DNA of 64,000 nucleotides from Sergeia podlipaevii (lineage: Eukaryota; Euglenozoa; Kinetoplastea; Trypanosomatida; Trypanosomatidae): assembly GCA_030849805.1 (NCBI GenBank), contig JASANZ010002231.1, forward strand, positions 20,158 to 84,157, given 5' to 3'. The position numbers and the translations under genes were made by a program. How positions within the stretch are numbered: the stretch's first letter is position 1; each line of letters begins with the position of its first letter. Under the pieces are notes generated by a model that saw only the letters and a program-made list of their open reading frames with translations, had not been told where the DNA came from and did no database searches. This document shows, piece after piece, positions 39,706 to 51,000 of the stretch.

Positions 39706-42700
39706 CTACTGTTTCCGCTGAGAAGCGTCGGGACCACGGTGTGCCTCATCCCTCTTCTGGAGACGCTTGAGGTGGTCCTTCCACATTTTTGCATCTTCAC
39801 GCGAGCGGCTGCCAATCGGGGCGTCAATCTCAGCGACGGGAGCTACATAAAGCTTCGCGGACACCTGAGCTAAGTAGCTGCGCGCGCTTGATGTCATGCT
39901 TGCCGTTCCACCATTCTTTTGCTTGTTAGCGCGCACTAAAAGCGCGTTCACGTGCTCGTTCATCGGCGTCAGCGACCCGAGATCCTCGCTAAGAGGCACA
40001 CTGTTCCCTGTGGCTGCCTCCCGTGCCTTCGAGGCTGCATCACCGGTGTTTGCCTTTCCCGTCACTTCCAGCAGCACACCCTCGCGTGCGACCTGACTCA
40101 CGCTATTCTGCACAATGCGCTCCTTACGTTGTTCTAGATGACGCCGTAGCAGCTCCTGGGGGTCGTTGGTATAGTCGACGTCATCCGTATAGGGTAATAC
40201 ATTGATTGAGCTAGCAGCGGCATCATCGATAGAAGCACCGCCGTCACCCTGTGCTGTGCGATGTCGACTCTGAGAGACAGAAAAGTTACTCGAAACATTC
40301 CTTCGCAAAGATTGCCGTAAAGTATATCGCTGAGGGTACTGGGGACTCCGTGAGTGCCGACTCTTTTGAAGTTGCCGTTGCTGTTCATGCAGCTGCAACT
40401 GTAGTTGAGGTTGGGGAGAAACTGACTTGGAATGGGGTGGATACTGCCTAGACCCGCTTGCGGTTGGGCTGGAGGTGGACATAAGACGCGAAGACATTGG
40501 ATACAACGCGGGCTGCTGCTCGCCATCAGCAACAACCAGTCGCTGAGAGCCCGGACTAGACGGAAGGACTCCACTGATGCTTGTAGAAAGTGGGGCGAGC
40601 GGGCTCAACAAAAAGGCGACTGGCTGCTTCTGCGGCGGATCAGCCTGCGGTGGAGGGGAAGTGACGATCGGGTGTGGGCTGTCAACGGACTCTGCATTGG
40701 CACCGCGGCTGCTATCATACACGAGGCGTTGCGCTACCTGGTCACTCAATACTGAACGTGTAGTGTCCGTGTTCTCGCATGTGCTAGGTCGACTGGTAAT
40801 GGTGACGGTGGCTGAGCCGCGCTTCGTTTCACGCCGCGGGGATGCCTTTCGTGGTGGGATTGAACCGCTCAGCTGAAAAGCAAGCGACTGGCCGTTGGCG
40901 CGGCTGGACGTCATCGTCAGCGGCAGAACTGAAAAGGACGGAAAAGCAGAGGTGACTGTAGTGGTGACTTCCGTCGCCACTGGCTCTGATGAACACCTCT
41001 CGGTTGGTGGAGTGCTGCTGTTGGACATCACATGGCTGCTATTTCCGTCCGAGACCACCCCGCCCATCGTCGTTGGTGCAACGGGCGACGCTGTGTCTTG
41101 AATAAGGGAGAGAAAGCCTCTTTCCACAGAACTTACCTTGCCACCCGCATCGCTCATCAGCGGGCTGCCCACAACCGCGCCGGCGCTATCCACGTCATGA
41201 GAGAGTTGCACAGCAGCTAGCTGTCGGACCTGATCCACAAAGTTCCGCTTCACCACGCCACAGTACCGCCTGCTCTCCACGTATCTCTGACGCGTACTGC
41301 GCTTCATGAGGGTGGATATTTTCTGCTGCGCCTCAGTGGAATCACCCGGAGCCCCCGAAGCAGCAGCATCATCATCACCGGTGGGCGGCGGTGCTTTGAA
41401 GGTGGGGATCGTGGTGGTGAGGAGACTGCGGAGAGGAACAGCAAGAGGGACGGTCGGAGCCTGCACTGGTGACGCTAGAGCGGGTTCCATAGAAGGTACG
41501 GGGGTGAGCGTCGCCCCACCACCAGCAACGATTTCAACAGAGCTAGTGGCGACTAAAGGGGAAGCAACGACGGTGCTAGCCTTGCCAAGACCTAATGATC
41601 CACTTCTCCCCACAGTACCTCCCGCTATCCCACCTGTAGTCATTGTACCCATAGTGATGCTATGAGACAACGCTTGTGGCACAGCGATAGAGCCGAGCGA
41701 GTTACGCTTGAAGGATCGGACACGGTGAAAGCGACTGCCCCGCATGTTGGCCACGAGCGAAGCTTGCTGTTGCGCAGCATACGTCTCTGCAAGATAGTCA
41801 AACTCGACGGTGCGGCGGTTGTCCTCGAGAAATGACAACGACGCAAGCTTCACTGCCTCTGTTGTCTTCCCTATCGCAGACCCTCCTGTCAGCTCACATT
41901 CTTCGCCTAGAAGACGAAAGGTGGAAGGATCACTTAGGGTCCACATATTCACACCAAGCTCTCCAATGGGCTCGCCACGCAGTGTGAAGGCTCTAGAGTA
42001 ATTCTCTGTGCTCGTGCAGATAATAATTGGCTCACGTTGCACGCCAGGGGAGGCACGTATGGCAGCTTGTAGGGCCGCTGTCCTTGCAGCCTGTGTTGCC
42101 GCTTCAGCCTCGGCAGCCGCAGCTTCGGCTTCCGCATCAGAGTTAATTGGCGCAAAGCGTGGAATTACACTCAGAGCGTTGTCCGCGATTGCAGCTGCTG
42201 CGGTGACATCACTTATAGGCGAAGAAGGCAGCGCCTCTGTCACTGCCGCTGCTGCTGCTGATGGTGGTGGTGGTAGTGGTAAACCCGGACCTCCCAAGGG
42301 TAAATCTGAGGGAGTACAGTCCATAAGGCTTGCAGCACCAGACCCGTACTCCCCTACAGGTGCCGCCACGGTCATCTCATTCTCGCGTTGGCCCTCTCTT
42401 GCATAAGTGTTCCCCATCCTCATCGTTGCACGTGCCGTCGCGGACACATCGCGGGGTTCTTGCAGGGGCTCCTCTTCCGGTGGATCAAGAACGATGATAC
42501 TGGCAATAGTGCCCAGTCCAGAAGGAAAGATGCAAGTGCGCTTGAAGGTTTCAAAGACGTGCAGTGCACGCTCTTGCTGATAGGACTTGCTGTTCACACC
42601 ACCGAACGCGCTGGCCGAGTACGCACGCTCCTTCAGCCACTGAGTGCTGCTCTTACTATAGTCTTCTGAAACACTCACATCTTCAGCCGTTGCAGTCGTC

Positions 42701-45700
42701 GTGTCAGCGACGTCCCTGTATCCCAGTGTGCCCGCTCCATCCAAACCGACAACATTCCCGCAGCTTCCCGCCATAGTCTCACACTCATCGTCCTCATCCT
42801 TGTCCTTCCCCCCCTCACCTCCTGTGTGTGGGTAGTGGCGAGTACCCGTGTCACTTTCGCCCGCGCCGTCAAGGTGGGACGCTGCGTATTCCTGGATTTG
42901 CAAGTACAGTGCAGGGTTGGTAAGTGCCATCGCGACAACTTCCTCACTCGCACTTTGCAATTGTCGAAGACGAAAGTCGCAGACATGCACGTTGCCGCCC
43001 TCGTCCGCAAAGACAAGATACTCATTAGACGCATTGATGTCCATCACCACAGCGCCAGAGCCATCCTTGGCTTCCTGAATGCCCGCTGAAGTCAAATTCA
43101 CGCTTCCTAAGTACACGCGACGGAACGTTTGCCACAGCGCGACTGTACCGTCAATGTGAGCGGAAAGGAGCAAGTGGGGGCGATCGCTGTGCAGGGGAAT
43201 GAGCCTCACGATGCGTGAGGTCACACAGTGCGCTGTCGTCGCGTTTGCAAGAGCACCGCCACCACTGATGCTCACCGCCCCGGTGAGGGACATTGCGGGT
43301 CGCACAGTGCTGGACATCTGTGGGGAGTGGCGGTGCATACTGTTCATCATGGTTGCCCCCATAGTCATGCTCTCCCTTAGTACTGTGTGTCTGCCGTGAT
43401 GTCCGCCGCCCATAATGTTTGTGGCAGGAAACCCACCAGACTCACTGGGAAGTGATTCTGGCACATAGAGCGCAGCACCTTCCTGTCTCTCGGCAAGCAC
43501 ATGATAGAAGAAAAGGGCACCGGTCGAGGTGCCACACGCCACAACTTGCCCGTCCACCTGCGTGATAGCAAGTACGTCGCCGTAGGCTTCAGGAATCCGC
43601 CAAGCGCGTGCAGCGGCAACGGTGAATGTGGAGGGATCCTCCTTGGCCGCGTAGAACGTCCGGCCAACTGCAAACAGGTAAAAAGTGGCGTCGTGACGGA
43701 CGAGAGAGCCCACAGCCGTTACCTCTTGCAAGGCTGCTGCAGATGCCGGAGAAACAACTGATGCGTCACCCAAGTCCACGCCCTCCCCTCTCCGACCAGG
43801 CGTATTGGGCCGTTGCTTCTTGTTCTTTGTAGCCCCCTCCGTGTTCGTCTCACCGCCGCCGGTGCTCTTACCATGCGTCGGCGCCTTCGCCAACGCACTC
43901 CTCCAGGGCCGTGAATCATGGCGGGCAGCATCTGGTTCACCAAGAGCAGACTGTGGTGATGCGAACACATCATCTGTCATTCCGGCAGTGACAAAGTTGA
44001 TTGCTTGCCCATTCACTATGTTCCACGCCACCACCGCGCCATTGTGAAAGCCAGATAAAAGACGTCGCTGCAACCCATCCAGTGCAACGCACGTGAGCCG
44101 CGCCGCGTTCATCGTCGCTGAAGCAGAGAAGTCGCGCAGCGTAAACGCAAATACGTTCTCACCCGTTGCACGTGTCCACGTCATGACCATGGATTCTGCA
44201 TCACACGTTACAACTTGATCAAAAGTGCGTGTATACAGCGAGGTGAGCATGGTGGCGACGTGACCTGAGTACTTGCTCATTAAAGAGGAAGACGTCGCCT
44301 GCCTCTTCACGCGGTAGCGGAACGGATAGGTGCTAAAGCACGTAAGACTCTGCTGCTCCTCCGTCACCGCAATGCTCTGGCCTCGATGCTGTGTGCTGCC
44401 ACAGGTCGGTTCCACAACCTGCAGTAGATGAAAGCGGTGACAGTCAAACACGTGCACCACTCCATCAGACCCAATTGTAATGATCTGATTGTGGCGAGGG
44501 TTGACAGCGCAGCAGCGGCACGGACTGTTATGTGCTGCAAGAACGGCGATGGGGCTCTCTTGAGTAATATCCCAGACAAGGCCATGACGCTCCGAACCTA
44601 CCGTAACGATCATCTTGAGGGTCGGGTGAACAGCAAAGTCGCGTACGCTTCCGTGTTGTACAGGACTGTCCGCGCAGAATGTTCGCAGCAACTGCCCGTT
44701 CACCATCGAGGTCAACCGCACCGTGCCATCATCAGCGCAGGAGAGCAGAGCATCCAGCGCAAAGAATAACTCAATCTTGTTGATGCGACTGCCGCGGTGA
44801 AGGTGCAACACTCGATGTGGCAGCAAGACCTTCCGCTCCACCCTTATGTTGAACGCAAAGATGTACACGTCGCCACCAGTAGTACCGAGTAGCAGCACTT
44901 CTTCCTCAAGTATCGTGCAGTGATACAGAGTGCAGGTAACTGCATCAGCAATGCCGGTAAGAACGCCTTCCTCGACCGGACGCACGACGTGGGGACCGGT
45001 GCTGCATCCTGTGAGAGGGGCCGCTTCCTCCGTGCGCAGCGACAGGTAACCGCGGCCGCCAGCTTGCTGCTTAAGATGACGCGAGGAGGCAGCAGGTGGA
45101 TTGGGGGTGCCACCACTACCATCCCCTCTAGCCGCAGCAGCAGCAGCAGCAGCAGCTGCGGCGTTAGCAGCGGCAATACGCTTCTCTCGCTGCGTCGCCA
45201 TCAAGATCGCCTTGCGCTCCGATAAGGGCACCACACCACCCACCTTCACTACGCGTGTTGTGTCGTGAGCGTAGACCATACTCGGGGCGGACTCGTTGAG
45301 GGCACGACCGCAATAGAGCCGTAGCACCTCGAGCGTGTTGCCGTCCAACACATACACCTCACGCTCCATCGTCACAATAAAAAGGGTGCGGGCGTTATGA
45401 CTATAATGCAGGCCTACAATCCAGCTGCGGCCAGAAAAAACTAAACCTCGGTACGCTAGTGTAGAGATATTCCACGCGCGAACAGTGCCCTCACTGCCGC
45501 CAGTGAGTACTAGCTTCTTACGTGGCTCGACGGTGTGGCACGTAATGAGTTGATGAGAATTGGAGACACTGTTGGTGGGCGGATCTGGACTTGTGTTGTA
45601 AATCGAACTGGCTTGAGCCATGAATGTGGTGCGGCAGCTCTGGGATATAAGGAATGTTGCGAGCTCATTCCAGCTAATCGTGCCCACAGCCTCATAGTCG

Positions 45701-47160
45701 ACCTTATTCATCAACTCCATCACTTCTTCTTGAGTAGCAGAAGTAATGATCGTGCGCATGACACGATCAAAGATATCTTTTGGAAGATGCCTAGAGTAGT
45801 TCAAGGACGCAGGTGCATCCACACTTCCCTGATGCTGGTATGTACTAGGGCTCCTACCAGTAACAAGAGTGCCGTTGCCTTCATCGCGAAGCCACTCTGT
45901 CAGCCCTCGTGCAGTAGAAAGAGCCACCGACTGATGATGAAAGAAGCGATCTCGCCACGAAAGGTCGTCACCCGACTCGCAAAAGCTATCAGCGACGCGG
46001 CTGCGTCCAAAGCAACTGCCTTTCTTCAGCTGCTGCTGATCTAACGAATTAATGCGTCTATTTGTGCTGTCCGTTTCTGGTGCGTGTACCATCACTTCAC
46101 TGCTGCCAACAGCGAGAGGGCTTTGGTTCTGCTCAACTGCGACGACGCCTGGAGCCGAGTAGAGTTGGTTGGGGACCACAGTAAGGTTGAGCAGGCTGTT
46201 AGACTTACTAGCAGGAAGCGCCACCTGCTCTGAGTGTCGGTGTTCCCCTCCGCCGCCGCCGCTGCTGCTGTCACACCGAGCTTTGGTAGTCACAGTACTT
46301 TTCAAGTTTTGCTTGCGGTTGCGCAAGGAAGTAGCAAGATCGCCATTCTCTCCATGTGGTAACATCGCGAGAGGACAAAGTGGCGCGCGGGCTTTTACCA
46401 CTTCCTGCAGCATTGTTTCCACATCTACAGTTGGTGAAAAGGCATGCATAATGGTACGAAGCTCACGAATAGTAATGCGCTCAGAGAGCGGAAGAGATTC
46501 CACGCCTTCTTTCGAAGAATAAGTGAATAAAGAAGCGCCAACAGCACTACAAGCAGTCGCATTTCTGTCTTCTTCCACAGGAAGTTTATCCTCTGGGGGC
46601 TTCTGCAGCGCTAGCAGCCAACGGCGTGGATCTGTCGAGTGAGCAGCCAAGAGCGCAGATGGCGCAAGAGACACGCGCGCACCGCCAACGCCGCTGGTAA
46701 AAGTATCCTTCTGCGAAGCACGATGGGACTCTTCTTCTGACTTGAAAGCGGTTTCGGCGGCAGATGCCTTTGCTGAGCCACCTCGATGCCGATGATGGCT
46801 GCTATTTCGCACACTGACCGCTGGTTGGAGCCTGCGTGACGGCATCCGAGGTATAGCACCAGCGTAGCTGCTGGTGCCCTGAACGTTGCTGCCATTCGCA
46901 ACACTGCCCTGTTGCAACTGATGATCTGTACAGAGACGGATGGGACCACGACCAAAGATCGTACTGTCCCTCAAGCGCATCTCAACCTTGAGGGCATTTC
47001 TGGAAGCCTCCGTCTTGTCAACAAAAATCGGAGGTACGTCAGTGAAATCATCCTCTAAACATACGTCCTTGTTGACGTTGGTGCCTCCCAGATGGAGTCC
47101 CACTGCTGCTGCGGAAGCCGATGTACCAGGGCGCGACCCTACTGAGTTCCGTGACGGCAT
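39706..47160 (-). CDS. Giant EF-hand/WD40 protein, WDR49/CFAP337-like, probable axonemal protein
   Basis: The frame reaches a GTG at 47187, but an acceptor lies between it and the ATG at 47160, giving 2484 residues. Residues ~1-450 are mostly disordered. An EF-hand-like helix pair is at ~460-510 (EEVMELMNKVDYEAVGTISWNELATFL). Two WD40 propellers follow (~535-1400), with repeats such as LVLTGGSEGTVRAWNIS, LLSCADDGTVRLTS, MIVTVGSERHGLVWDIT, IITIGSDGVVHVFDC, RLLSGFHNGAVVAWNI and LLSAHIDGTVALWQTF. A late repeat RAFTLRGEPIGELGVNMWTLSD (~1735-1757) matches the 'G..IG.FGQ..W' end of WDR49/WDR64/WDY proteins, which sit in cilia. The last ~700 residues are Ser/Thr/Gln-rich. Ciliary location is inference from family. 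Confidence 0.85.
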   Translation of the reverse strand: MPSRNSVGSRPGTSASAAAVGLHLGGTNVNKDVCLEDDFTDVPPIFVDKTEASRNALKVEMRLRDSTIFGRGPIRLCTDHQLQQGSVANGSNVQGTSSYAGAIPRMPSRRLQPAVSVRNSSHHRHRGGSAKASAAETAFKSEEESHRASQKDTFTSGVGGARVSLAPSALLAAHSTDPRRWLLALQKPPEDKLPVEEDRNATACSAVGASLFTYSSKEGVESLPLSERITIRELRTIMHAFSPTVDVETMLQEVVKARAPLCPLAMLPHGENGDLATSLRNRKQNLKSTVTTKARCDSSSGGGGGEHRHSEQVALPASKSNSLLNLTVVPNQLYSAPGVVAVEQNQSPLAVGSSEVMVHAPETDSTNRRINSLDQQQLKKGSCFGRSRVADSFCESGDDLSWRDRFFHHQSVALSTARGLTEWLRDEGNGTLVTGRSPSTYQHQGSVDAPASLNYSRHLPKDIFDRVMRTIITSATQEEVMELMNKVDYEAVGTISWNELATFLISQSCRTTFMAQASSIYNTSPDPPTNSVSNSHQLITCHTVEPRKKLVLTGGSEGTVRAWNISTLAYRGLVFSGRSWIVGLHYSHNARTLFIVTMEREVYVLDGNTLEVLRLYCGRALNESAPSMVYAHDTTRVVKVGGVVPLSERKAILMATQREKRIAAANAAAAAAAAAAARGDGSGGTPNPPAASSRHLKQQAGGRGYLSLRTEEAAPLTGCSTGPHVVRPVEEGVLTGIADAVTCTLYHCTILEEEVLLLGTTGGDVYIFAFNIRVERKVLLPHRVLHLHRGSRINKIELFFALDALLSCADDGTVRLTSMVNGQLLRTFCADSPVQHGSVRDFAVHPTLKMIVTVGSERHGLVWDITQESPIAVLAAHNSPCRCCAVNPRHNQIITIGSDGVVHVFDCHRFHLLQVVEPTCGSTQHRGQSIAVTEEQQSLTCFSTYPFRYRVKRQATSSSLMSKYSGHVATMLTSLYTRTFDQVVTCDAESMVMTWTRATGENVFAFTLRDFSASATMNAARLTCVALDGLQRRLLSGFHNGAVVAWNIVNGQAINFVTAGMTDDVFASPQSALGEPDAARHDSRPWRSALAKAPTHGKSTGGGETNTEGATKNKKQRPNTPGRRGEGVDLGDASVVSPASAAALQEVTAVGSLVRHDATFYLFAVGRTFYAAKEDPSTFTVAAARAWRIPEAYGDVLAITQVDGQVVACGTSTGALFFYHVLAERQEGAALYVPESLPSESGGFPATNIMGGGHHGRHTVLRESMTMGATMMNSMHRHSPQMSSTVRPAMSLTGAVSISGGGALANATTAHCVTSRIVRLIPLHSDRPHLLLSAHIDGTVALWQTFRRVYLGSVNLTSAGIQEAKDGSGAVVMDINASNEYLVFADEGGNVHVCDFRLRQLQSASEEVVAMALTNPALYLQIQEYAASHLDGAGESDTGTRHYPHTGGEGGKDKDEDDECETMAGSCGNVVGLDGAGTLGYRDVADTTTATAEDVSVSEDYSKSSTQWLKERAYSASAFGGVNSKSYQQERALHVFETFKRTCIFPSGLGTIASIIVLDPPEEEPLQEPRDVSATARATMRMGNTYAREGQRENEMTVAAPVGEYGSGAASLMDCTPSDLPLGGPGLPLPPPPSAAAAAVTEALPSSPISDVTAAAAIADNALSVIPRFAPINSDAEAEAAAAEAEAATQAARTAALQAAIRASPGVQREPIIICTSTENYSRAFTLRGEPIGELGVNMWTLSDPSTFRLLGEECELTGGSAIGKTTEAVKLASLSFLEDNRRTVEFDYLAETYAAQQQASLVANMRGSRFHRVRSFKRNSLGSIAVPQALSHSITMGTMTTGGIAGGTVGRSGSLGLGKASTVVASPLVATSSVEIVAGGGATLTPVPSMEPALASPVQAPTVPLAVPLRSLLTTTIPTFKAPPPTGDDDAAASGAPGDSTEAQQKISTLMKRSTRQRYVESRRYCGVVKRNFVDQVRQLAAVQLSHDVDSAGAVVGSPLMSDAGGKVSSVERGFLSLIQDTASPVAPTTMGGVVSDGNSSHVMSNSSTPPTERCSSEPVATEVTTTVTSAFPSFSVLPLTMTSSRANGQSLAFQLSGSIPPRKASPRRETKRGSATVTITSRPSTCENTDTTRSVLSDQVAQRLVYDSSRGANAESVDSPHPIVTSPPPQADPPQKQPVAFLLSPLAPLSTSISGVLPSSPGSQRLVVADGEQQPALYPMSSRLMSTSSPTASGSRQYPPHSKSVSPQPQLQLQLHEQQRQLQKSRHSRSPQYPQRYTLRQSLRRNVSSNFSVSQSRHRTAQGDGGASIDDAAASSINVLPYTDDVDYTNDPQELLRRHLEQRKERIVQNSVSQVAREGVLLEVTGKANTGDAASKAREAATGNSVPLSEDLGSLTPMNEHVNALLVRANKQKNGGTASMTSSARSYLAQVSAKLYVAPVAEIDAPIGSRSREDAKMWKDHLKRLQKRDEAHRGPDASQRKQ

Positions 47161-47183
47161 AATAGCTGCAGAAAAAAAAAGGG
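47161..47183 (-). promoter_or_regulatory. Predicted trans-splice acceptor of the WD40 giant
   Basis: On the minus strand CCCTTTTTTTTTCTGCAG is followed by CTATT and the ATG. The acceptor AG (47167-47166) leaves a 5-nt leader and places the start at 47160. Confidence 0.65.
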
Positions 47184-48013
47184 ACACTCCAAAAAAAAAA
47201 AAAAAATGTAGCCACAGATGGACACTAGCAAGAAAAAAAAACCGAAACGAGGTCTGAAGAAGAGAAAAAAAAAAAGGAAAGAGGGTTTGACAAAAAATGT
47301 ATACGAAACCCGTCCGCCTCTATTCTCCTCTCTTCCTCCTCTCAATCGCTGTCTTGCGCTTTGTACTCAATATATTTTAATATATTTTTATATAATTGAA
47401 ACCTTCAACAAACTTTCGTTTTTCTTGTTCTTCTTTATTATTCCCTCTCCTCAAAAACACAAAGACTGTCCCTTCAATGTGACTCCTTCACGCTCTCCTA
47501 TTTACAAAATAAAAAAAGGTGTGATTGGCGGCACGAAAAGTAAGAAACAAGGGGGAATATGTATGTATATATATGTGTGTGCAGTTGGGCAATAAAAAGA
47601 TGCCCTGTGCTTTCCCAAAGCTGCTAAAATAATATGCCACAAAAGAAAAAAGAAAAAGAAAAAGTTGGGCTTTAATGGATAGAGGACAAAAGGCAGAATG
47701 TCCGCCTCATTCGAGCGGAGTCATATTACTCATCTAGGCAAGTACGTGCGTATACTGACAGATTATACTATGCTTTTTTTTTGTATATTATTATTATTCC
47801 AGCAAATGCATTTCCATACTTCTATATGATGTTGGTAAATGCATACCAGAAGTATGTTCTTTAAAATAAAATAAATAAATAAATAAAACGCCTTCACAAA
47901 GTCTACGCAAAAAAAAAAAAAACACACACACGTAGCAATCATAGTACCCTGTTCACTCGCATACGCACATATATAGACACATGCACGCACTTGCTACCCT
48001 CCTTACTCCTCCA
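47161..48013. other. Intergenic spacer
   Basis: Contains the acceptor above, A runs, an AT-rich stretch near 47370-47395 and (AAAT)n near 47865-47887. No gene supported; the plus-strand frame at 47218-47595 is lysine-rich homopolymer sequence. Confidence 0.6.
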
Positions 48014-51000
48014 CTACACAAAATCATCCGCAGCCATGAGCACCTGAGTGATACCCTTAAGAGCAAGCACAAAGTTCGACACAGTCGCATCGCTCTCCGC
48101 GTGGTCCTCTGCAGACACAGTCGCCAGTTGCTGCCACGCACGTGGTAGCACGTTAAACAAAAGGCACAGCTCTTTGAGGTAGTGCTTATCAACCGCCTTG
48201 GGGACGAGACTGCCCACCACGTTGGGCGAAAACAGTGAAGAGTTGAAAGGTGGCCCTGCAGGATTGCCAGGGAGCGCTGACACAATGGACACCGCTATGG
48301 GTGAAGCCGTGCTATTTACTGTCGCGGCACCACCAGCGGGCAGGGTCCCCGTCTTCTTCGGAAAGGCAAAAGATAAATTGGGCGACCCACTTCCCAAAGG
48401 GCCTTCGCCGCCGCTAGCAGTCGACATCGTTGTGCGCACACCTGTGGGGCTTCCGCGCTGCGTGCCCACTGCCGGCGGTAGCAGCGCGCTTATGGACGGC
48501 ATCATAGAGGAGTTCACCACAGTAGTCGCTTGAAGGATTACCTGATGATTTGCCTCCACCGCAGCCGCAGCCTCTGCGCAGCCACGAATAAAGGAAGGAT
48601 TCATCTGCTGTTGCTGATCCAACTCTACATCGTCGTCGTTCCCACTAAAGGGCACTGAAAATGGTTTGACAAGGGAGTGAGAGTTCACAGGAAGCAGTAT
48701 CTGATTCAAGTTGCCACTCGCTGCCCTATTGATTCCAAAAGAATACGAGCGGTCCATGTCAGTGATGCTAAGGTTCGAAGAGGTCCGCTGGTCAAGTGGT
48801 TGGGCACCACTACTCAGAGAAGTATTAGCATCGCGTGAAGGGAGAACCAGAGAGTGCTGACGTGCTGAGCCCTCGTTCGTGGTGCCTGGACTGCGATGGA
48901 TACTCCCGTCACCTGCAGCCAGGACGCTGCGTGCGGTCTGACTGATGTCCTCGTGGAGCGAAGCCGCCTGGGTCGATATCAATGCCGATTGTGGAGCCCC
49001 AAGTGGTGAGTTGGTGTGCACTGGAAAAGCAGGTGCGGCTGGGGATGGCACTGCCGCTGCTGCTGCTGATGCAGTGGTGTTGAGGACGTACGACACGGCA
49101 GCAGGGCCTGCGCGGGTACTCAAAGACTCAAAGAAGAGAAACACTCGAACATAAAACGTGTCGAGGGCGTCACTGACGTTGCCATTGGAGGAGACGTGTG
49201 CAGCAATGCGAATGAAATATTTCATCAAGTTAGGAAACTCGTGCATAAAGCGGCGGCTAAAGTTACGATTGGCACAAAAGACAGAATTAACGCCAGGAGC
49301 AGCAGTTTGCAGAGCGTTGGGAGAGGATGCGCCATTAGGGTGGTACACACCACAGCTGTTCGATTGCACGGTCACATTACTCCCAACAGCCGCAGCACAC
49401 GCAGCAGCAGCGTTACAGCTAGCAGTCAACGAGTGTGGTACATTAGTAGTAGGAACTGCAGAAAAAGAATTGGGAGGGGCAACCACAACTGGCTGCTGTG
49501 GCTGTTGCTGATATTGTGTGGTTACAACAGCAGCAGTGATAGTGCTGGCAGCGTTGGTCGTGCTTCCCACCGCAGGCATCACGCCACTCTTCTCGGCCGC
49601 ATTAGTTGTAATAATCGCCCTCTGTACCTCATCAAGCTGCAGTTGCCACCGTGGCCGCACCGCCTCACCAAATAGCACTTGGTGTAGTTCCCCCATCACA
49701 CGGGAGTCCTCTAGCAGCTGCACCACGCGGTCGCAGCCATGCACAAACGCGGCGCTGAGCAACAGCAAGGATTCATCGCACCACGCCGCAGCAAGTAGGT
49801 TGCACACTATCGTGTAATCATCAAAGCTGTGCAGACGCGCGAACAGTTTGCCAGTCAGACGATGCTCATAGCCAAAGACCTGTGTACCGTAGTGAACTGC
49901 GAGTCTGCCACGCAGTCCATAGCAGCGCTTTATGGCGGTGGGAAGCGGCACACGACGCTGAATCAACAGGCCACCCTTACCGCGATACATCGCAGCAAGA
50001 GACGTGCACACTAGTCGCATGTTTTCCCACTGGCGCCGCAGCGAGCCCTTTCTAAGTTGGGCAAAACGCTCGTCTTGGTACTCTTGCAGTGGCAGCTCCT
50101 CGCGCTCTGCAAGTGGAGCCCAGTTTGACCACCACGAGGTAGTGAAGCTCTTGTTTAAAAAGTCAGACATGTCAAAGCGCGTCAGTTTTTCTCCAAAGAA
50201 AAGACGGAACACTGCGGGGTCAACCTCGTAGTACATTTCCACAAGACGGAGACGATCCTTCACACGAATGTGTATACACTGGCTAGAAAGAAAAGAGTAG
50301 GGTGTACGCAGATAGTCGTCTTGCGCAAGGCTGTCAAAGAAATGAAACTGCTCAATCACCTCTTCGAGAAGAAGCCTAGCACCAGCTGAGGTGCTGCAGT
50401 GCCTCGTCACACCAGCAGTGGGAGCAGCAGCGGCGGCACCGGTACCGTTACTATTACTAGAAACGCCCTGCTGAAAGGAGGAGCTGGCGCCAAGCGCGGT
50501 CATCATCATCATCATGTGCGTCTTCTCCTCCTGTGGCTTCTGGAGCATGCGCTGAAAGCGCAAGTAGTCCTCGCAAAGAAAAAAGTTGTTTTGATGCGGG
50601 CACGTCGCCGCATGAGCCCCTCCCTGTTCGCTTCGTTGCAAGAACTTTTGTGATTGTTGCTCCACAATTGCTGGCGATGTTGCTTTGCCTTTACGCGCTC
50701 GCGAAGCCTGCTTGTTGTGCTTTGCTTGCTTAGAGCGCTTAGCGGAGTAACCACCCGCAACCGCAGCCGCTGCCGCAGCGGTGGTGGTGGTGGCATCGTG
50801 ACCGCTTGCCCCCACCTCCGCCGACCCTGCGATAGCCGAAGGGCCCTTCCAAACGCTGTTCTCCGTGACACTTGTAGAGCAACCGTCTGCCAGAGAGGAA
50901 GCCGAAGCGCGTGTTGTGATGGCAGATGTGGCGAGCGTGGAGGCATCCAACATAACTCCATCTGCGCAAATCTCCTCCTCCTCCTCACTCACTCGCAGAA

